A DNA stretch of 64,000 bases from Rubritalea tangerina (GCF_042683245.1 NZ_JBHUJB010000035.1:124001-188000); one strand, 5' to 3'. Numbered from the stretch's first letter, positions 53,208 to 62,924 are shown. Notes: a model not told the origin generated them from the sequence alone. Numbers and translations: made by a program.

Positions 53208-56200
53208 TTATTGCTGTGCTTTCTTCATGTCTTCGAATGTCTGGATAGTGCCACTGCCCTCCCATTTCTGGACGCGTCGGTCGATATCTTGCCACGCAGT
53301 GCGGACCTCATCAGGCATCTCATCTTTATTCTTATCAAATGCCTCACGTGAGCTGTTGATGTACTTACCAGCAACTTCATAAGCGACCTGCTGCTTGGAC
53401 TTACCATCTTTGGCAGTTCCATGATCCCACATCAACTCAGTAGCGCGTCCAATCGCAGGAACGGAAACAGCCCAGTTGGCGGTATTAGAAGCAAACAGAC
53501 CCATATTCGTTGCAATACACTCAGCATACATCTTCTTCTCATCATAAGCCTTAGCCATGAGTTGCTGAACCTTAGTGCGGTCCTTGTTGTATCCTGCGAG
53601 GTATGCCTTGCCCTCTTCAATCACTTTATCCCAATTGCTCTGCTTCGCATAAATCTGAACAATCCGTGAAAGCGCTTGGTCGCGGTTCTTCTTGCTGTCC
53701 TTATTCTTTGCTACCACATCGCGCATCATCTCGATCGCGGTGTCCATTTCAGACTTACTTCCAGCTAGACCATAGATGTCAGCGACACCAAACTCAGCCT
53801 TTGAACGTCCTTGTTGCTGTGGACGCTTGAGGCGTTCCTGATAATAAGGAAGTGCCTGGCGTGGAGCAGATGTTTTGGTACGAAGGTAGTCACCGATACG
53901 TACCAATACGAAGTTAGAAAGCTTCGCTGGCTCAAATCGTGCATCTGACTTCAAGTCTTTGAATGCGGTATTGATGCGTGCCTGGTTACGGCTAATCAAT
54001 GCCTCATCCTTCTCCTTCTGCGCACTCTTGAGACTGTCTTCGTAGACACCAATCACCGCAATGCGCAACATCGCCAATGTTCGAATGTCTTTCGAGTCGA
54101 TCCCTGGGAAGGTGTAGTAATGATCCTTCAGCTTGTCAGCAGCAGCACCCGCGTCGAGGCCCTGCTTCTTCAAGCCCTGCAGATAGTACTTTGTGTAGGA
54201 ACCGATAGCCCCTTCGAGGCCCGCTGGGTTCTCGCTCTTCGCCATCTCTGCAATCACACCCTGAAGGTTACTCTGCGCCTCTTCATAGCGACCAGCTTCA
54301 ATCAATGCAGGTGTACCAGCCACCGCAACCTGTGCCTTGTAGGGTGAATCTTGATGTTCCTTCCAGAACTTATCGTAGTATGGAAGAGCATCCTTCATGT
54401 TCGGATTCGGCTCCTTATCGATTTTCTCAGCACCGAGTAGCGCTACCAAGTAGTAGAGCGACTCACCCGCAATCATCGGGTTATCACGGTGCTCAGCCAA
54501 CTCTAAGGCCTTCAAATAGTAATCCTTCGCCTGATCGCGCTGACCTTGGCTCTGAAGGATATTCCCCTTCAGGTTATAAGCAGCATCTTCAATGTTCGAC
54601 CCAGGAAACTCAGTCTCAATCCGGTTCAAATGCACCAATGCTGGCTCGTACTCACTTTCAGAGAAATGCACATTTGCACGATCATAAAGCGCAAATGGTA
54701 AGAACATATTTTCAGCTGGATCTGGATACTTCTTAAGGAATGCGTCCAACTTCACAGCCGCCTGCGCCCACATCTGAAGCTGAGACAAGTTCGATGCCTC
54801 GAAATAACTCGCGGCCAGTCGGAACTGGCTGTCTTCATACATTTTAAGATGCTCTTCCAAGAAAGGATGCGCTTCTACAAATTTACCAAGGTAGAATTTT
54901 GAGCCACCTAACACGTGAAGACAAACATCGTGCTGCAATGATGGCTTCGGAAGTTCTCCAATCATCTTCTCAGCAACTGCCTCACACTTCTCGTACTCAC
55001 CACTCGCAAAGAGTGAAGAGAGCATCATGCTACGAACCGACTCACAGTAATCACTCTGCGGGAAGTTCTTCAAAAAGATCTGGCCGTACTTCTCAGTGAT
55101 GAAAACCTCGCTAATGACAGATGAAGTTCTCACCAAGTTGTAGAGGTTTTCCTCGCGACGACGTGACTTGCCAAAGTAAAGCTCAAGTTGCTCGTATGCG
55201 CCAAATGCACCACGCGTATTTCCATTGGACTCGTGCGTGAATGCCAAAGCTGTCAATGCCAACACCTCTGGTGGATCACCAGAACGGTCCTTAGTCTTGA
55301 GCTCACTATACCACTTATCAATCTGGTCCTTGTAGATCAACGCCGTGCCATCTTTCAGACCTGGACGTGGGTAAAGAGCCAACTTTTCCTTCAACACCTG
55401 AAGGTCGCTCATCGCTACCTGCGTCCCTGGAATCAACGCAAAGAGATTGTAGGCTGCCTCTTGCATGTCAGCCTCCAAAGCTTCTGTAGCAAGCTTCTGG
55501 AAAAACGGGCCAAACTGAACCATCTGGTATGGCTTCAGCGTGATAGCTGAACGATTCTGGTTAAGGAAATCAACCAAAGCGCGCTCGTTCTTCGCCTGAA
55601 TCACCGCCTTGGTCAGAGCTTGGAAAGCAGACACAATCGCAGCATCCGGTGTCTTCCAACGATCCTTGTTCTTCAAGGCTGTCTCAAAGTAGGTAATCCC
55701 CTGCTTCAGTTGAGGAGTCTCAAGCTTGAAGTGACAAATAGCCATGTTGATGTTGAACATCCCCGGGTTGTACTTGTCGCGCTCTTCACGCTCAGCCAAG
55801 AACTTCTTGTAGGCATTGATTGCCTCTTTATACTCTTCACCCCCCTGACAGGCCTGACCTTTGTAGAGAAGTGACTTCTTGTGAAACGGATTTGTCCCCC
55901 GATCATCAGATGGTAACTTATAACACTCGGTATAGGATACCTTCGCCATCTCATAATAATCCATGGCCTTGTCCAGGTTATCATCCCCCCCAAGTCTGTT
56001 GAGCTTAGCTGCTAACTTTAGCTCACAAAACCCCTTGAAGTGGTAGATACGACCAAACTTGCCGCCAAATAAATTTTTGCCCCGTTCTCCATAAGTCTCG
56101 ACGAGCTTCTTGAATATTCCATGGGCCTTTTCCCATTCTTGGGCCTCCATGGCTTGAATGCCTAGTGGCACAGCTTCTTGAATATCCTGTGCCTGCACCT

Positions 56201-56273
56201 GATGCGGCGCGAGCCCCACGAGTGACGCTGATGCCATCGTCAGGGCGATTGATAAAGTGCGGTGAGTTTTCAT
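53208..56273 (-). CDS. giant secreted TPR protein, paralogue B
   Basis: 1021 residues. Signal peptide (LSIALTMASASLVGLAPHQV, near AQA), then many TPR-like repeats from about 30 to 1000 (AMEAQEWEKAHGIFKKLVET, CQGGEEYKEAINAYKKFLAE). A block near 640-690 (KEPNPNMKDALPYYDKFW, TPALIEAGRY) matches its paralogue at 49208. It follows the two ExbD genes after 131 nt. A possible load for the ExbB/ExbD motor, or a large scaffold for envelope or glycan transport; no closer family is recognised. Confidence 0.82.
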   Translation of the reverse strand: MKTHRTLSIALTMASASLVGLAPHQVQAQDIQEAVPLGIQAMEAQEWEKAHGIFKKLVETYGERGKNLFGGKFGRIYHFKGFCELKLAAKLNRLGGDDNLDKAMDYYEMAKVSYTECYKLPSDDRGTNPFHKKSLLYKGQACQGGEEYKEAINAYKKFLAEREERDKYNPGMFNINMAICHFKLETPQLKQGITYFETALKNKDRWKTPDAAIVSAFQALTKAVIQAKNERALVDFLNQNRSAITLKPYQMVQFGPFFQKLATEALEADMQEAAYNLFALIPGTQVAMSDLQVLKEKLALYPRPGLKDGTALIYKDQIDKWYSELKTKDRSGDPPEVLALTALAFTHESNGNTRGAFGAYEQLELYFGKSRRREENLYNLVRTSSVISEVFITEKYGQIFLKNFPQSDYCESVRSMMLSSLFASGEYEKCEAVAEKMIGELPKPSLQHDVCLHVLGGSKFYLGKFVEAHPFLEEHLKMYEDSQFRLAASYFEASNLSQLQMWAQAAVKLDAFLKKYPDPAENMFLPFALYDRANVHFSESEYEPALVHLNRIETEFPGSNIEDAAYNLKGNILQSQGQRDQAKDYYLKALELAEHRDNPMIAGESLYYLVALLGAEKIDKEPNPNMKDALPYYDKFWKEHQDSPYKAQVAVAGTPALIEAGRYEEAQSNLQGVIAEMAKSENPAGLEGAIGSYTKYYLQGLKKQGLDAGAAADKLKDHYYTFPGIDSKDIRTLAMLRIAVIGVYEDSLKSAQKEKDEALISRNQARINTAFKDLKSDARFEPAKLSNFVLVRIGDYLRTKTSAPRQALPYYQERLKRPQQQGRSKAEFGVADIYGLAGSKSEMDTAIEMMRDVVAKNKDSKKNRDQALSRIVQIYAKQSNWDKVIEEGKAYLAGYNKDRTKVQQLMAKAYDEKKMYAECIATNMGLFASNTANWAVSVPAIGRATELMWDHGTAKDGKSKQQVAYEVAGKYINSSREAFDKNKDEMPDEVRTAWQDIDRRVQKWEGSGTIQTFEDMKKAQQ

Positions 56274-56404
56274 AAAAATGTAGGTGTGTTGAAAATGAGT
56301 TTGAAAGAAAAGGACGCTATCCGAGGAAAGCGCCCTGAAATTCAGGCCCTAATGCTAAGACTAGTAGTATAACCTTACTACTGAGAAATTCATTAGCAAA
56401 AGTG

Positions 56405-56866
56405 CTAGTTGTTTGAGAAATCCGTGAAAGTCACTTTCTGGATCTCTAGTCCAACTAAGCAGTTGAGAACATCAATGACGGACTGATGGGGGGCCTCTCC
56501 ACGTACAGCTACCTGCACAAGTGGGTCGGTATTGGCGGCGGTGGCACCGTCCTTGTAAATTCCTAGGCGAGCTTCGAGTAAGGGAAGGTTTCTCTTTTGA
56601 CCAGTGGCTGCCAAATCAAGTCGCTCTTCCTTATTCACCATGATCGAACCATCGTCTTGAATCTCGATCAACATCGGTGAAATCTCCGGCGGCGTGTCGG
56701 ATGGAGCTTGAGATGGCAATGTCATCCCAAGATCACTCTCACGCGGCTGAATAGTGGCCGTTACCATGAAGTAAATCAATAGAAGGAAACACACGTCAAT
56801 CAATGACGAGATATCCAACTCTGGTTCATCATCTTCAGGTACTAGTCCTTGTTTACGTCTGGACAT
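56405..56866 (-). CDS. ExbD/TolR family protein, second copy
   Basis: 153 residues. One N-terminal TM helix (IDVCFLLLIYFMVTATIQPR, about 20-42, with the energy-coupling Asp in SSLIDVCFLL) and a periplasmic domain ending in NCLVGLEIQKVTFTDFSNN. It lacks a signal peptide. It starts 20 nt after the first ExbD gene. The ExbD TM Asp is expected to sense the proton-motive force with ExbB. Two different ExbD copies often occur together in this kind of locus. Confidence 0.9.
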   Translation of the reverse strand: MSRRKQGLVPEDDEPELDISSLIDVCFLLLIYFMVTATIQPRESDLGMTLPSQAPSDTPPEISPMLIEIQDDGSIMVNKEERLDLAATGQKRNLPLLEARLGIYKDGATAANTDPLVQVAVRGEAPHQSVIDVLNCLVGLEIQKVTFTDFSNN

Positions 56867-56886
56867 ATCTGGATACTATTTAGAGG

Positions 56887-57351
56887 TTATTGAGCCTTCT
56901 TATTCTCGAAGTCATATGCTGCGAAAATAACACTATCAACTCCTGCTAGAGCTGCCGCCTTGATCACTTTTCGAGAGTGCTTGAACACCGAGTCCTTATC
57001 CCCACGCAAGTGCAAGCGAGGATCAAAACCTTGGTTCTCATACTTCTCTTTGAGTTCTTTTACATACTCAGTGATATCGTCTTCTGTTTCGAGAACACCA
57101 TCCTCCACATTCACGGGATAGATGGTGCCATCTGCACGCACATTGACTACAATACGCCCGTGCTTATCCTCCGGGTCTTTCGCATTGTAAGCAACAGAAG
57201 GCTTCACCTCAGCATCCATCTTCACCACCATCGGTGTGGACACCACAATGAAGAAAATGAGGAGAAGGAACACCATGTCAATCATCGGTGACATGTCCAT
57301 CTTCAACTCCTCGTCTTCCTTGCCGTTGAGTGCTCTGAGTCTATCTGACAT
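56887..57351 (-). CDS. ExbD/TolR family protein, first copy
   Basis: 154 residues. The TM helix is PMIDMVFLLLIFFIVVSTPM (about 22-44) with the conserved Asp, followed by an ExbD periplasmic domain (HLRGDKDSVFKHSRKVIKAA near 115). Shares only family-level similarity with the second copy, so the two are not recent duplicates. It follows ExbB by 96 nt. Part of the ExbB-ExbD-ExbD-TPR operon. Confidence 0.9.
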   Translation of the reverse strand: MSDRLRALNGKEDEELKMDMSPMIDMVFLLLIFFIVVSTPMVVKMDAEVKPSVAYNAKDPEDKHGRIVVNVRADGTIYPVNVEDGVLETEDDITEYVKELKEKYENQGFDPRLHLRGDKDSVFKHSRKVIKAAALAGVDSVIFAAYDFENKKAQ

Positions 57352-57447
57352 AATTTTTCCTGGGTTCGTAGTTTACGAGCTTCGGAGACCTGGCGCAGCG
57401 ACATCTAGCCAGCCGCGCCACCTATTCGACCGGTCTCACTCAAGAGA

Positions 57448-58230
57448 CTAAACGGCAAGACCCTCAGGAATCTTAGCAAGGTGAGCTTCACCATTCACAG
57501 TCTGTACAGAAGCATTGAGAAGCTCCTCAGCTGTCTGGTGACATTCAGCTACAAGGTTGTTGTAGCGTGACTTGAAGAAGAAGTAGGCGATCACAGAAAG
57601 AATCGCTACAACAAGACCCCACATGGTAGTCAAAAGCGCTACGGAAATATCACCCGCAAGCTTTGATGGCTCTGCTCCCGCTTCCTTCAAAGTCGCGAAC
57701 GCTGCAATCATACCAAATACTGTACCGAAAAGTCCAAGCATCGGTGCTGATTGTGCAACCAAGGATACCAAGTTGATCCAGATCATTTGCTTGCGGTTCT
57801 CGTTAATAGAGAAATCAGCAATCGCATCTTCCACACCGTCACGACCAAGTGTCTCTGGCTGTGTCGCATCAATGTTAGGAAGTGAGTACGCAAGCATGCG
57901 ACCAAGGTAGGATGGATGCGATGCCGCAAGCTCAATCGCAGAACGGACACGACAGTTGAGCATGTGATCGTGAAGCGCTGCCTTCAGATCGTCTGGACAG
58001 AACTTCGCCTTACCCAAGTTAATGAAATTGTATACGCTGAGACCAATCAAGGAAAGCAAGCCTACAGCTACGATGAAGATTGTCAGTGGACCACCATCAA
58101 GAAGGTAAGCGTCCAATGCACTGGATTTTTTAGGGGCGGCATCCTGTGCGAACAATGGCGCTGTCGCTGCCATCGATGTGATAAGTGTTAGTCCGGCGGT
58201 TCTAAGCGGTCGAGTCGCAAGATTTTTCAT
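57448..58230 (-). CDS. MotA/TolQ/ExbB proton-channel protein
   Basis: 260 residues. An N-terminal signal-like segment (TAGLTLITSMAATAPLFAQD) precedes TM1 (about 52-72, TIFIVAVGLLSLIGLSVYNF); TM2 and TM3 lie at about 158-185 and 200-225 (MLGLFGTVFGMIAAFATLKE, SVALLTTMWGLVVAILSVIA). The GTVFGM motif is characteristic. It works with ExbD to use proton-motive force on an outer-membrane or envelope partner. First gene of the operon; the upstream gap carries an inverted repeat. Confidence 0.92.
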   Translation of the reverse strand: MKNLATRPLRTAGLTLITSMAATAPLFAQDAAPKKSSALDAYLLDGGPLTIFIVAVGLLSLIGLSVYNFINLGKAKFCPDDLKAALHDHMLNCRVRSAIELAASHPSYLGRMLAYSLPNIDATQPETLGRDGVEDAIADFSINENRKQMIWINLVSLVAQSAPMLGLFGTVFGMIAAFATLKEAGAEPSKLAGDISVALLTTMWGLVVAILSVIAYFFFKSRYNNLVAECHQTAEELLNASVQTVNGEAHLAKIPEGLAV

Positions 58231-58268
58231 GGTTTTTATCGTGTATGTACGTGAATCTAGGTGTGTGC

Positions 58269-58291
58269 AATATGATCTATTTAATCATATT
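58269..58291 (-). promoter_or_regulatory. inverted repeat upstream of the ExbB gene
   Basis: AATATGAT (58269-58276) and ATCATATT (58284-58291) form a perfect 8-bp dyad with a 7-nt spacer, about 40 nt ahead of the start. It could be an operator. It is AT-rich and resembles no site I can name; it is not a standard Fur box. Confidence 0.4.
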
Positions 58292-58492
58292 AGGGTCGTG
58301 ATTCTGCGAATCGATCGCGCCTAGTAAAGAAACAATTTGCGAAATTATCCGTAACCTTCCCACCATTCTCCCCAAGAATCCCTAAAATCTGCTTAAAATA
58401 CGGCACTTACAGCACCAATCTAACGCACCACCAATGCCATAAAAAAATTCTCCCCTAACCCTAACAAGCTGTGATACTTAAAACATCTTAAA

Positions 58493-59143
58493 TTATTTTT
58501 TCGTCACAACCGGCGATTTGCGACGCGGAAAGAGCGTCCGACAAATTTCACAAACCGTCCCGTCACACCCCCTTGCTGTACATGCATCCCGACCGTAAAA
58601 AATAATCTGAAGGTGTAATTTATTCCAGCTCTTAGCTGGGAAAAGCTTCTTAAGATCAGCCTCTGTCTTCTCGACATTTTTTCCATCTGTCAGCTTCCAG
58701 CGTTGGGCCAGTCGATGGATATGAGTATCAACAGGAAAGGCAGGCACCCCGAAAGCCTGAGCCATCACCACAGAAGCAGTCTTATGCCCCACCCCAGGTA
58801 AGGCCTCTAATGCAGTAAAATCTTGCGGCACTTCCCCACCGTGCTCCTCAATCAAAATCTGAGATAACCTATGAATCGCCTTAGACTTCCTCGGTGACAA
58901 ACCACAAGGTCTGATAATTTCTTGAATCGCCTCCACCTCCTGCTGGGCCATATCAGCAGGATTATCTGCCAACTCAAAGAGAGCTGGCGTCACTTGATTA
59001 ACCCTCTCATCAGTACACTGCGCCGAGAGCAATACCGCAACCAGCAAGGTATAAGCGTCTGTGTGATCTAAAGGAATAGGAGTCTCCGGATAAAGCTCCT
59101 CCAACCGCTGCATCACCCAGGCCGCTCTCTCTGCTTTCAACAT
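58493..59143 (-). CDS. nth: endonuclease III (DNA glycosylase/AP lyase)
   Basis: 216 residues. The helix-hairpin-helix LPGVGHKTASVV (115-126) holds the catalytic Lys121, and Asp139 lies in PVDTHIHRL. It removes oxidised pyrimidines. The Fe-S region is unusual: Cys188, Cys193, Cys198 and Cys201, a C-x4-C-x4-C-x2-C pattern rather than C-x6-C-x2-C-x5-C. All four cysteines are present, so a cluster is still possible. Single gene, with a gap of 262 nt to the exb operon. Confidence 0.93.
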   Translation of the reverse strand: MLKAERAAWVMQRLEELYPETPIPLDHTDAYTLLVAVLLSAQCTDERVNQVTPALFELADNPADMAQQEVEAIQEIIRPCGLSPRKSKAIHRLSQILIEEHGGEVPQDFTALEALPGVGHKTASVVMAQAFGVPAFPVDTHIHRLAQRWKLTDGKNVEKTEADLKKLFPAKSWNKLHLQIIFYGRDACTARGCDGTVCEICRTLFPRRKSPVVTKK

Positions 59144-59208
59144 ACATCATGCATACGTCAAGCCCCCCGTATTGCAAGCTACCAAACAACGCATTCTTAG
59201 ATAAAAAA

Positions 59209-59244
59209 ATACCGCCGGTCTGAACCCATTCAGACCGGCGGTAT
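59209..59244 (-). terminator. intrinsic terminator after the 3D-domain gene
   Basis: A perfect 16-bp stem from ATACCGCCGG to CCGGCGGTAT with a CCCA loop, and T7 on the minus strand. Strongest terminator in the window. Confidence 0.92.
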
Positions 59245-59298
59245 CTGCTATGAAATAGCTCCCACCACTCATGCTGGTGAAGCAACAAAATAAATACT

Positions 59299-59925
59299 TT
59301 AAGAATTCTCGAGCTTAGCCACTTGGCCAGTGTTCAACTTTTTCACTATCGCGCTATGCATCTTTCTGCAGTGCTTATAGCGAGTACGACCAGACAAGAT
59401 ACGGCGGCTTTGCTCGTAGGAACCCCACTCGATAACAGTGATTTCTACCTTGCGGGTCCCCCACTTCCTCATAGTCGAAAGATTCGGCTTAAATAAATCA
59501 ATGGTGTTGGTACCAACCAGAGCCGAACCGTAATCGTTCACCTCATAAACATAAGGTAACCCCTTGATCTTGAATTTCGTCCCCATCGGGTACACCGACC
59601 AGTCTGCTGCCGCACTACGCACCTTGTTGGTGTACTTAAGCTGACAGCCTGCTGCACTCTTGAGGCCATGACATCCCTTCTCCTTCTCCATGTGAGAGTA
59701 CGATGTCGTACGCACGTGTCGACGGTGCTCATCGTGCTTGTATGTCGTCATCCCATGCTTGTCCTTCTGACGACCAAAATCTTTCGCCACCAATTTCGGA
59801 CACGGAGGGTGAGGCATCCCCTTCTGCACTTTTGTCGTAGTCGTCGCGTCCAATGCACAGCTCGTCATTGCCATGCTCGCGATCAATCCCATTGCTGTCC
59901 TAAAAAATAAGTTGCTCATTATCAT
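59299..59925 (-). CDS. 3D-domain (MltA/RlpA-like barrel) lipoprotein
   Basis: 208 residues. Lipobox MTSC near residue 22 (ATG 59925 or 59919). A basic, His-rich segment follows (40-80). The 3D domain at about 95-165 has RTTSYSHME near 72, SAAADWSVYPMGTKFKI near 104 and VNDYGSALVGTNTIDLF near 130, including the Asp residues that define this fold in MltA and RpfB-like enzymes. Likely acts on peptidoglycan or binds it in the envelope. Solitary gene. Confidence 0.8.
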   Translation of the reverse strand: MIMSNLFFRTAMGLIASMAMTSCALDATTTTKVQKGMPHPPCPKLVAKDFGRQKDKHGMTTYKHDEHRRHVRTTSYSHMEKEKGCHGLKSAAGCQLKYTNKVRSAAADWSVYPMGTKFKIKGLPYVYEVNDYGSALVGTNTIDLFKPNLSTMRKWGTRKVEITVIEWGSYEQSRRILSGRTRYKHCRKMHSAIVKKLNTGQVAKLENS

Positions 59926-60192
59926 GTAACTTAGAATTCGTTAGAGCCAACCCGCGAAATGTTGATAATCAACAAGTCCCATTGCTGCTCGCGGCGACTT
60001 CTAAGGGCGCCCACCCTCACGCGCAAATCTTTTTTTAGAACACAATCCAATCACACCCACGATTCTTTAAAATTTTAAACGCAGAAACCCCAATACCTAC
60101 AGGGCTTAGCGCGACTTTTTAGAAAATAGACAATTTCTTATTTTTTTTTGAAAGAATCACTAGATAACCCCGTTCAATCATCTGCATTTTTC

Positions 60193-61230
60193 TCAATCTG
60201 CCCCCCTATTTTGCCCCGGACGCCCCTCGCGAATGCGCTGAGAAAATTGCGGATCGTCATGGGCAGCACGAGCAACTTCATCAATCAAACACCGCTCCCT
60301 AAGCTCTTCAAAACTCAAGCCCTCACTGACTATAGCCTCCTTCTGATACAGGTATTGGTCAAGTAAACCGTTGACCAACATCCGAATATCAAATGGTGAT
60401 CTCCGGTCCTCAGGAATCTGATTCCGAATGCTCGTCGTACAGTTCGCATTCACCACATTGTAAAACTGCGGGTGCTCAGCCAAATGATTCTGCACATCTA
60501 TGGAACTCAAAAAGAGCTGCTGTACCTCCTCAAGAGGAATTGCAGAACGATACAAGTACACAGGCTCCTCACGAATATTCGTCCGCACCCTCACAGCATC
60601 CTCCTCAGAGGCAAAAATATACTGTAACTCAAACATCTTATAGAGCCCACCAAATGGACTGAATGTCTCCCCCTTCTCCCTGCGCGTCTCAATACTTAAA
60701 CAAATGTGACCATCATCACCAAAATCAAAGGAAAGAATCGGATGCGCCATCAAATTCCCGAGAAAGCGATCGTGAAATATGTCTAACCCCTGAAGCTTAG
60801 AATAATGCACCTTCCGCGTCACCCACCTCGGCGTAACCTCCCCATCTCGCGTGTAATCAAAATCTCGAAAATTGTGAAAAGTAATCACATCTCCATCCAC
60901 GCTCACTGTCCCGGTCTCAGCAAAATCCTCTGCCCATTCTTTGTCATTCGACGGTTGAATGAAACTCCACGGGATAATCACCAAAAGCGACATTCCAAAC
61001 ACACTCAGGACCCTCTGCCATCTCAACGCTAGCCTCCTCCATAACACCACCACTCCAGCCAGCCATAGACACGCCAACAGAGCATTCCAAAGATTCGCCT
61101 GCCCCAGCGGCCCATCATAGAACACCGCCCCCCACCAATACACCACATACACAGCTAACACCCCATTGCTGAGGTACCGAAACACCCTAGCCAATACAGC
61201 ACGCCAATCCATTCGCGACTCATCCATCAT
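60193..61230 (-). CDS. DUF4105-type membrane protein
   Basis: 345 residues. Two or three N-terminal TM helices (about 17-36, 46-62, 73-92), then a DUF4105-like domain: HPILSFDFGDDGHICLSIET near 163, GLYKMFELQYIFASEEDAV near 193 and FYNVVNANCTTSI near 258, with Cys in NCT. The function of DUF4105 is unknown. It overlaps the lipoprotein hydrolase gene by one base (TAATG), so translation is coupled. The Cys may be catalytic, by inference only. Confidence 0.78.
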   Translation of the reverse strand: MMDESRMDWRAVLARVFRYLSNGVLAVYVVYWWGAVFYDGPLGQANLWNALLACLWLAGVVVLWRRLALRWQRVLSVFGMSLLVIIPWSFIQPSNDKEWAEDFAETGTVSVDGDVITFHNFRDFDYTRDGEVTPRWVTRKVHYSKLQGLDIFHDRFLGNLMAHPILSFDFGDDGHICLSIETRREKGETFSPFGGLYKMFELQYIFASEEDAVRVRTNIREEPVYLYRSAIPLEEVQQLFLSSIDVQNHLAEHPQFYNVVNANCTTSIRNQIPEDRRSPFDIRMLVNGLLDQYLYQKEAIVSEGLSFEELRERCLIDEVARAAHDDPQFSQRIREGRPGQNRGAD

Positions 61231-62924
61231 TATAATCCGTTCTTATCCAAGTGCTCTAATAAGATCCTCTGCATCTCCTTGACCGCAGCAGGGTCTCTGT
61301 GGGCACTGTGCCCAGAGGGCACAATCAACTCACTCTCAGCTCCATCAATATGCGAACTGCTATAGGGTACAATCCCATCTGAACTATTTGGAGTATCCCC
61401 CTTACCTCGATCCCCCATGATCGAGTGATACGTGACATAAGGCTCCATCGGTCGATCGACTACAAACTGCAATACCGGATTACCCTCTCGCAGTGTTTTC
61501 ATGCTATTAACTGGAGCTTCTGAATTGAACAAAGTCTTGCCCAAGTCAGTCATCGACTGAGTCATAGCAACCAAATTCAACTGAACCAAGTTAGTGGGTA
61601 TCTCTATCAACTTCGCCACAAAACCCCCGTACCAAGTATTGGCCTTATTGCTCCCTCTGTGCGGCGTAGCAATGAATACCGCACGCTTTAACCCTTTCGG
61701 CTGATCCACCTCAAAGATCATCTTGTAGTCGTCCTTGATAACATCCGATGTAGGCAATGCATCAATCGGCTCGTTCGAAATACGAGACCAGCTGCTCTCG
61801 TCTAACACCCTTACATTCATCGAAGTCAGTAAGCCCCCCATGCTGTGACCAAAAATCACCATCTTATCCGCTCTATCAGACGCTCCGCGAGATTTCGCAT
61901 AGGCCTCCAAACGTAATAAATCTTCCTTCAACTTAGCTCCAGTCATCCGTGTGGGAAAACCTGTAGGATAATAGTAGGTATAGCCCTGATAGTTCGCCCG
62001 AATGCGTGGATCCGCCATGATCTCATTCATCGGATCTGCCCAAGTCATCGGACTCGACACTAAACCATGCACCAAAATCAAAGGTATCTTGTCAGGATCA
62101 AACCGCGGCTCTAAATACAAGCCCATCCTCCCAGAGTAGCGCATCGGCCTGAACACACCCATGATCTTAGAAGCTCCAGCCCCAGAGCTTTTTCGCTCAG
62201 CCACCATATAATAGGCTGCTGTTAAATTGATGTTCAGATCCCTCTCTCTCCCCCAAAATTTTGCAGAATGACACTTTGTCACGTCATAAAACCGAAACAC
62301 AGCCTCTCCCGACTCTGTGAACGCAAGTAACGCCGTGAGATTAAAATCCCCACCCACTGGACTCACAAAAGGATTCTCCTTCTCCCCCATCGTTCCATGC
62401 AATGCCACCATCGCCGCCCCCACACCCTCTTGGCTCACTTCTGACCGAATACCGCTACGCTGCATACAATCCACCGGAATCAAATCGTCAAAATCCGCCA
62501 CCGGAAAAATATTCTCCCCCGCCCCATCATAGCGCACGGTATATTCCCTGTGGGCTAAAGTAAATCTCGCCCCCTGCCTTACCCTTCTAGACAATAACAA
62601 ATCCGCAGATTGACCAACCGCATGGTTGTAGAGAGGAATCAATGCCTCCTCACGCGATCTCCATGCCAATTCCGCAGCATGCAAATAGATCGCTATCGCC
62701 CTCTCTGGATCCCTCTTCTCATAACCTCGTGCTGACAATATGTTTTGATGAACGACATCATAGAGCTGCAGCGCCTCCCCCTCACCTAATTCCTTGCGAA
62801 AAGTGCTCAGTTTCACGACCGGCTCATCCCTCTCTTTCACATGAATCCCACCACCACACTGCGTCAACACCAGACAAAGCACCACCCCGCTAAAACCTCG
62901 CTGAATGCTACCTAAAATTCTCAT
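61230..62924 (-). CDS. alpha/beta-hydrolase lipoprotein
   Basis: 564 residues. Signal peptide with lipobox LTQC near residue 20. After a helical part (45-120) a beta-rich segment leads to the hydrolase domain: IPLILVHGLVSSPMTW near 288, and the nucleophile elbow IFGHSMGGLLTSM near 362. The Asp and His (GHSAHRDPAAV near 540) are in order. Likely a lipase or esterase of the envelope. It shares one base with the DUF4105 gene, which is downstream in the operon. Confidence 0.82.
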   Translation of the reverse strand: MRILGSIQRGFSGVVLCLVLTQCGGGIHVKERDEPVVKLSTFRKELGEGEALQLYDVVHQNILSARGYEKRDPERAIAIYLHAAELAWRSREEALIPLYNHAVGQSADLLLSRRVRQGARFTLAHREYTVRYDGAGENIFPVADFDDLIPVDCMQRSGIRSEVSQEGVGAAMVALHGTMGEKENPFVSPVGGDFNLTALLAFTESGEAVFRFYDVTKCHSAKFWGRERDLNINLTAAYYMVAERKSSGAGASKIMGVFRPMRYSGRMGLYLEPRFDPDKIPLILVHGLVSSPMTWADPMNEIMADPRIRANYQGYTYYYPTGFPTRMTGAKLKEDLLRLEAYAKSRGASDRADKMVIFGHSMGGLLTSMNVRVLDESSWSRISNEPIDALPTSDVIKDDYKMIFEVDQPKGLKRAVFIATPHRGSNKANTWYGGFVAKLIEIPTNLVQLNLVAMTQSMTDLGKTLFNSEAPVNSMKTLREGNPVLQFVVDRPMEPYVTYHSIMGDRGKGDTPNSSDGIVPYSSSHIDGAESELIVPSGHSAHRDPAAVKEMQRILLEHLDKNGL

